A stretch of DNA of 7,137 nt, from NCBI GenBank assembly GCA_009885665.1, contig VFKI01000134.1, positions 1 through 7,137 of the forward strand, read 5' to 3'. Every line of letters starts with the position of its first letter. Position 1 is the first letter of the stretch. Source of the stretch: Gammaproteobacteria bacterium. Lineage in GTDB: Bacteria; Pseudomonadota; Gammaproteobacteria; DSM-16500. The position numbers and the translations under genes are program-made. The notes under the pieces are model-generated. The model was not told the origin of the DNA. It did no database searches and worked only from the letters and a program-made list of their open reading frames with translations. Of this stretch, positions 6,231 to 7,137 are shown in pieces.

Positions 6231-7137
6231 ATGAAAATCTTGTTTTATGATGTTGCCACACCGCGTATGTATACCGACCAAACACGCTTAACCACCGGAC
6301 TCGGTGGCACAGAAGCGACCATTACGCGCATAGCACATGCATTGGCTGATAAGCACGAAATCAGTATCGCCCAGCATTGCCGGCCGTACCAAGAAGAAAC
6401 CATCAGCAACACTGTCCAATATCTCTCGCTTAAGCATGCGGATACGCTGAAGCCTGACGTGGTGATATTGTTACGTAAACGAGATTGGGCTGAGCGGATA
6501 GGTAAAGTTTTTCCGCAGGCACGCCATTTTCTGTGGCTACATAATATGCCATCAAAAAATTTATATCACGATCGTCCGATACTGCAACGTTACGGCTTTG
6601 AAATTATCGCCGTCTCGCAATTTCATCGTGATCGTATTTTACGGCGTTTGCGTGGCGGTTGGCCGCAGTGGTTACGTCATCCAGCCATTTGGCGTTTGCC
6701 CATGACGCCGGTACATACACTCTATAATCCGATTGACGACACACTAGAAAAGGATGCTACGATCTGGCAGCCCAGACAAATGATTTTGGCCAGCTCGCCC
6801 GCCAAGGGATTAGCGATGTCGCTTAACGCATTCAGCACGCTATGCGATGCCTTTCCAGATTATGAATTACAGGTTGCAACCTACGCAGATTGGGATGGCG
6901 CGCAAAAATTACCGCAAAATGTAAAATTCCTGGGCTCCTTACCGCAACGCGAATTAATGCAAAAAATGCGCGAATCGTTTTGTATGTTTTATCCGCAATG
7001 GCAACGCTGCGAAACGTTTGGCTTAGTCTATGCAGAAGCCAATGCCGTAGGCACACCCGTTCTGGCGCATGATTTTGGCGCGGCACGCGAAGTATTGAGT
7101 GATCCATGTCAATTAGTGAATGGCCGCAATAACGATG
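6231..7137 (+). CDS. GT4-family glycosyltransferase (partial, runs off the right edge)
   Basis: An open frame of 302 codons from ATG 6231 to the window end without a stop. It begins with a Met-Lys-Ile-Leu-Phe-Tyr strand and then Gly-Leu-Gly-Gly-Thr-Glu-Ala (23-29), the glycine-rich acceptor-side loop of many GT4 enzymes. A Ser-Ser-Pro-Ala-Lys-Gly-Leu stretch (188-194, Lys192) fits the donor-phosphate site, and Glu261 to Glu269 form the E-x7-E motif within Glu-Thr-Phe-Gly-Leu. It is a retaining, nucleotide-sugar-dependent transferase, probably acting on an envelope glycan. It differs clearly from the other GT4 protein in the window, so it is not a recent duplicate. Upstream is only a weak GGAT eight bases before the start. 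The gene is divergent from xseA across 65 bases. The C-terminal part of the donor domain is missing from view. Confidence 0.9.
   Translation, partial: MKILFYDVATPRMYTDQTRLTTGLGGTEATITRIAHALADKHEISIAQHCRPYQEETISNTVQYLSLKHADTLKPDVVILLRKRDWAERIGKVFPQARHFLWLHNMPSKNLYHDRPILQRYGFEIIAVSQFHRDRILRRLRGGWPQWLRHPAIWRLPMTPVHTLYNPIDDTLEKDATIWQPRQMILASSPAKGLAMSLNAFSTLCDAFPDYELQVATYADWDGAQKLPQNVKFLGSLPQRELMQKMRESFCMFYPQWQRCETFGLVYAEANAVGTPVLAHDFGAAREVLSDPCQLVNGRNND

Noticed and set aside
6832..7107. 91-codon minus-strand frame
   Set aside because: It lies fully antisense to the GT4 gene starting at 6231, which carries the family motifs; the antisense peptide is rich in Arg and His and has no family marks.

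Overview
The window looks like a chromosomal segment of a gammaproteobacterium of moderate GC. This rests on the exonuclease VII large subunit, whose four known catalytic residues sit at the same numbers as in E. coli, and on a cysteine desulfurase that follows E. coli IscS almost residue for residue through its active site. The species is not identifiable from the sequence. No rRNA, tRNA, CRISPR array, insertion sequence or phage gene was seen.

Layout from left to right: the end of an unidentified plus-strand reading frame (2-142); a strong GC-rich hairpin (152-181); a GtrA-family membrane protein on the minus strand (227-631); a short divergent promoter region (632-691); an IscS-type cysteine desulfurase on the plus strand (692-1840); a 332-base intergenic stretch with several hairpins and a clear intrinsic terminator (1841-2172); then a minus-strand block read right to left as xseA (6165-4816), a GT4 glycosyltransferase (4823-3660) and a GT-C/PMT_2 membrane glycosyltransferase (3663-2173). 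A second GT4 glycosyltransferase starts at 6231 on the plus strand, divergent from xseA, and runs off the right edge.

The minus-strand block is compact: xseA overlaps the GT4 gene by 8 bases, and the GT4 gene overlaps the PMT_2 gene by 4 bases (ATGA), so the three are probably one operon with translational coupling. Three of the genes (two GT4 enzymes and the PMT_2 enzyme) point to envelope glycan synthesis. The nearby GtrA-like protein belongs to a family tied to moving lipid-linked sugars across the inner membrane. A plausible but unproven reading is cytoplasmic assembly by GT4 enzymes, flipping of a lipid-linked sugar with help from the GtrA-like protein, and transfer on the periplasmic side by the PMT_2 enzyme. 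The cysteine desulfurase (sulfur transfer) and xseA (DNA repair) have no obvious functional link to this.

The points most worth a second look are the desulfurase without the C-terminal IscU-binding tail or any Isc partner beside it, the structured intergenic stretch at 2003-2147, and the coupling of xseA to glycan genes. None of these amounts to a demonstrated new system.
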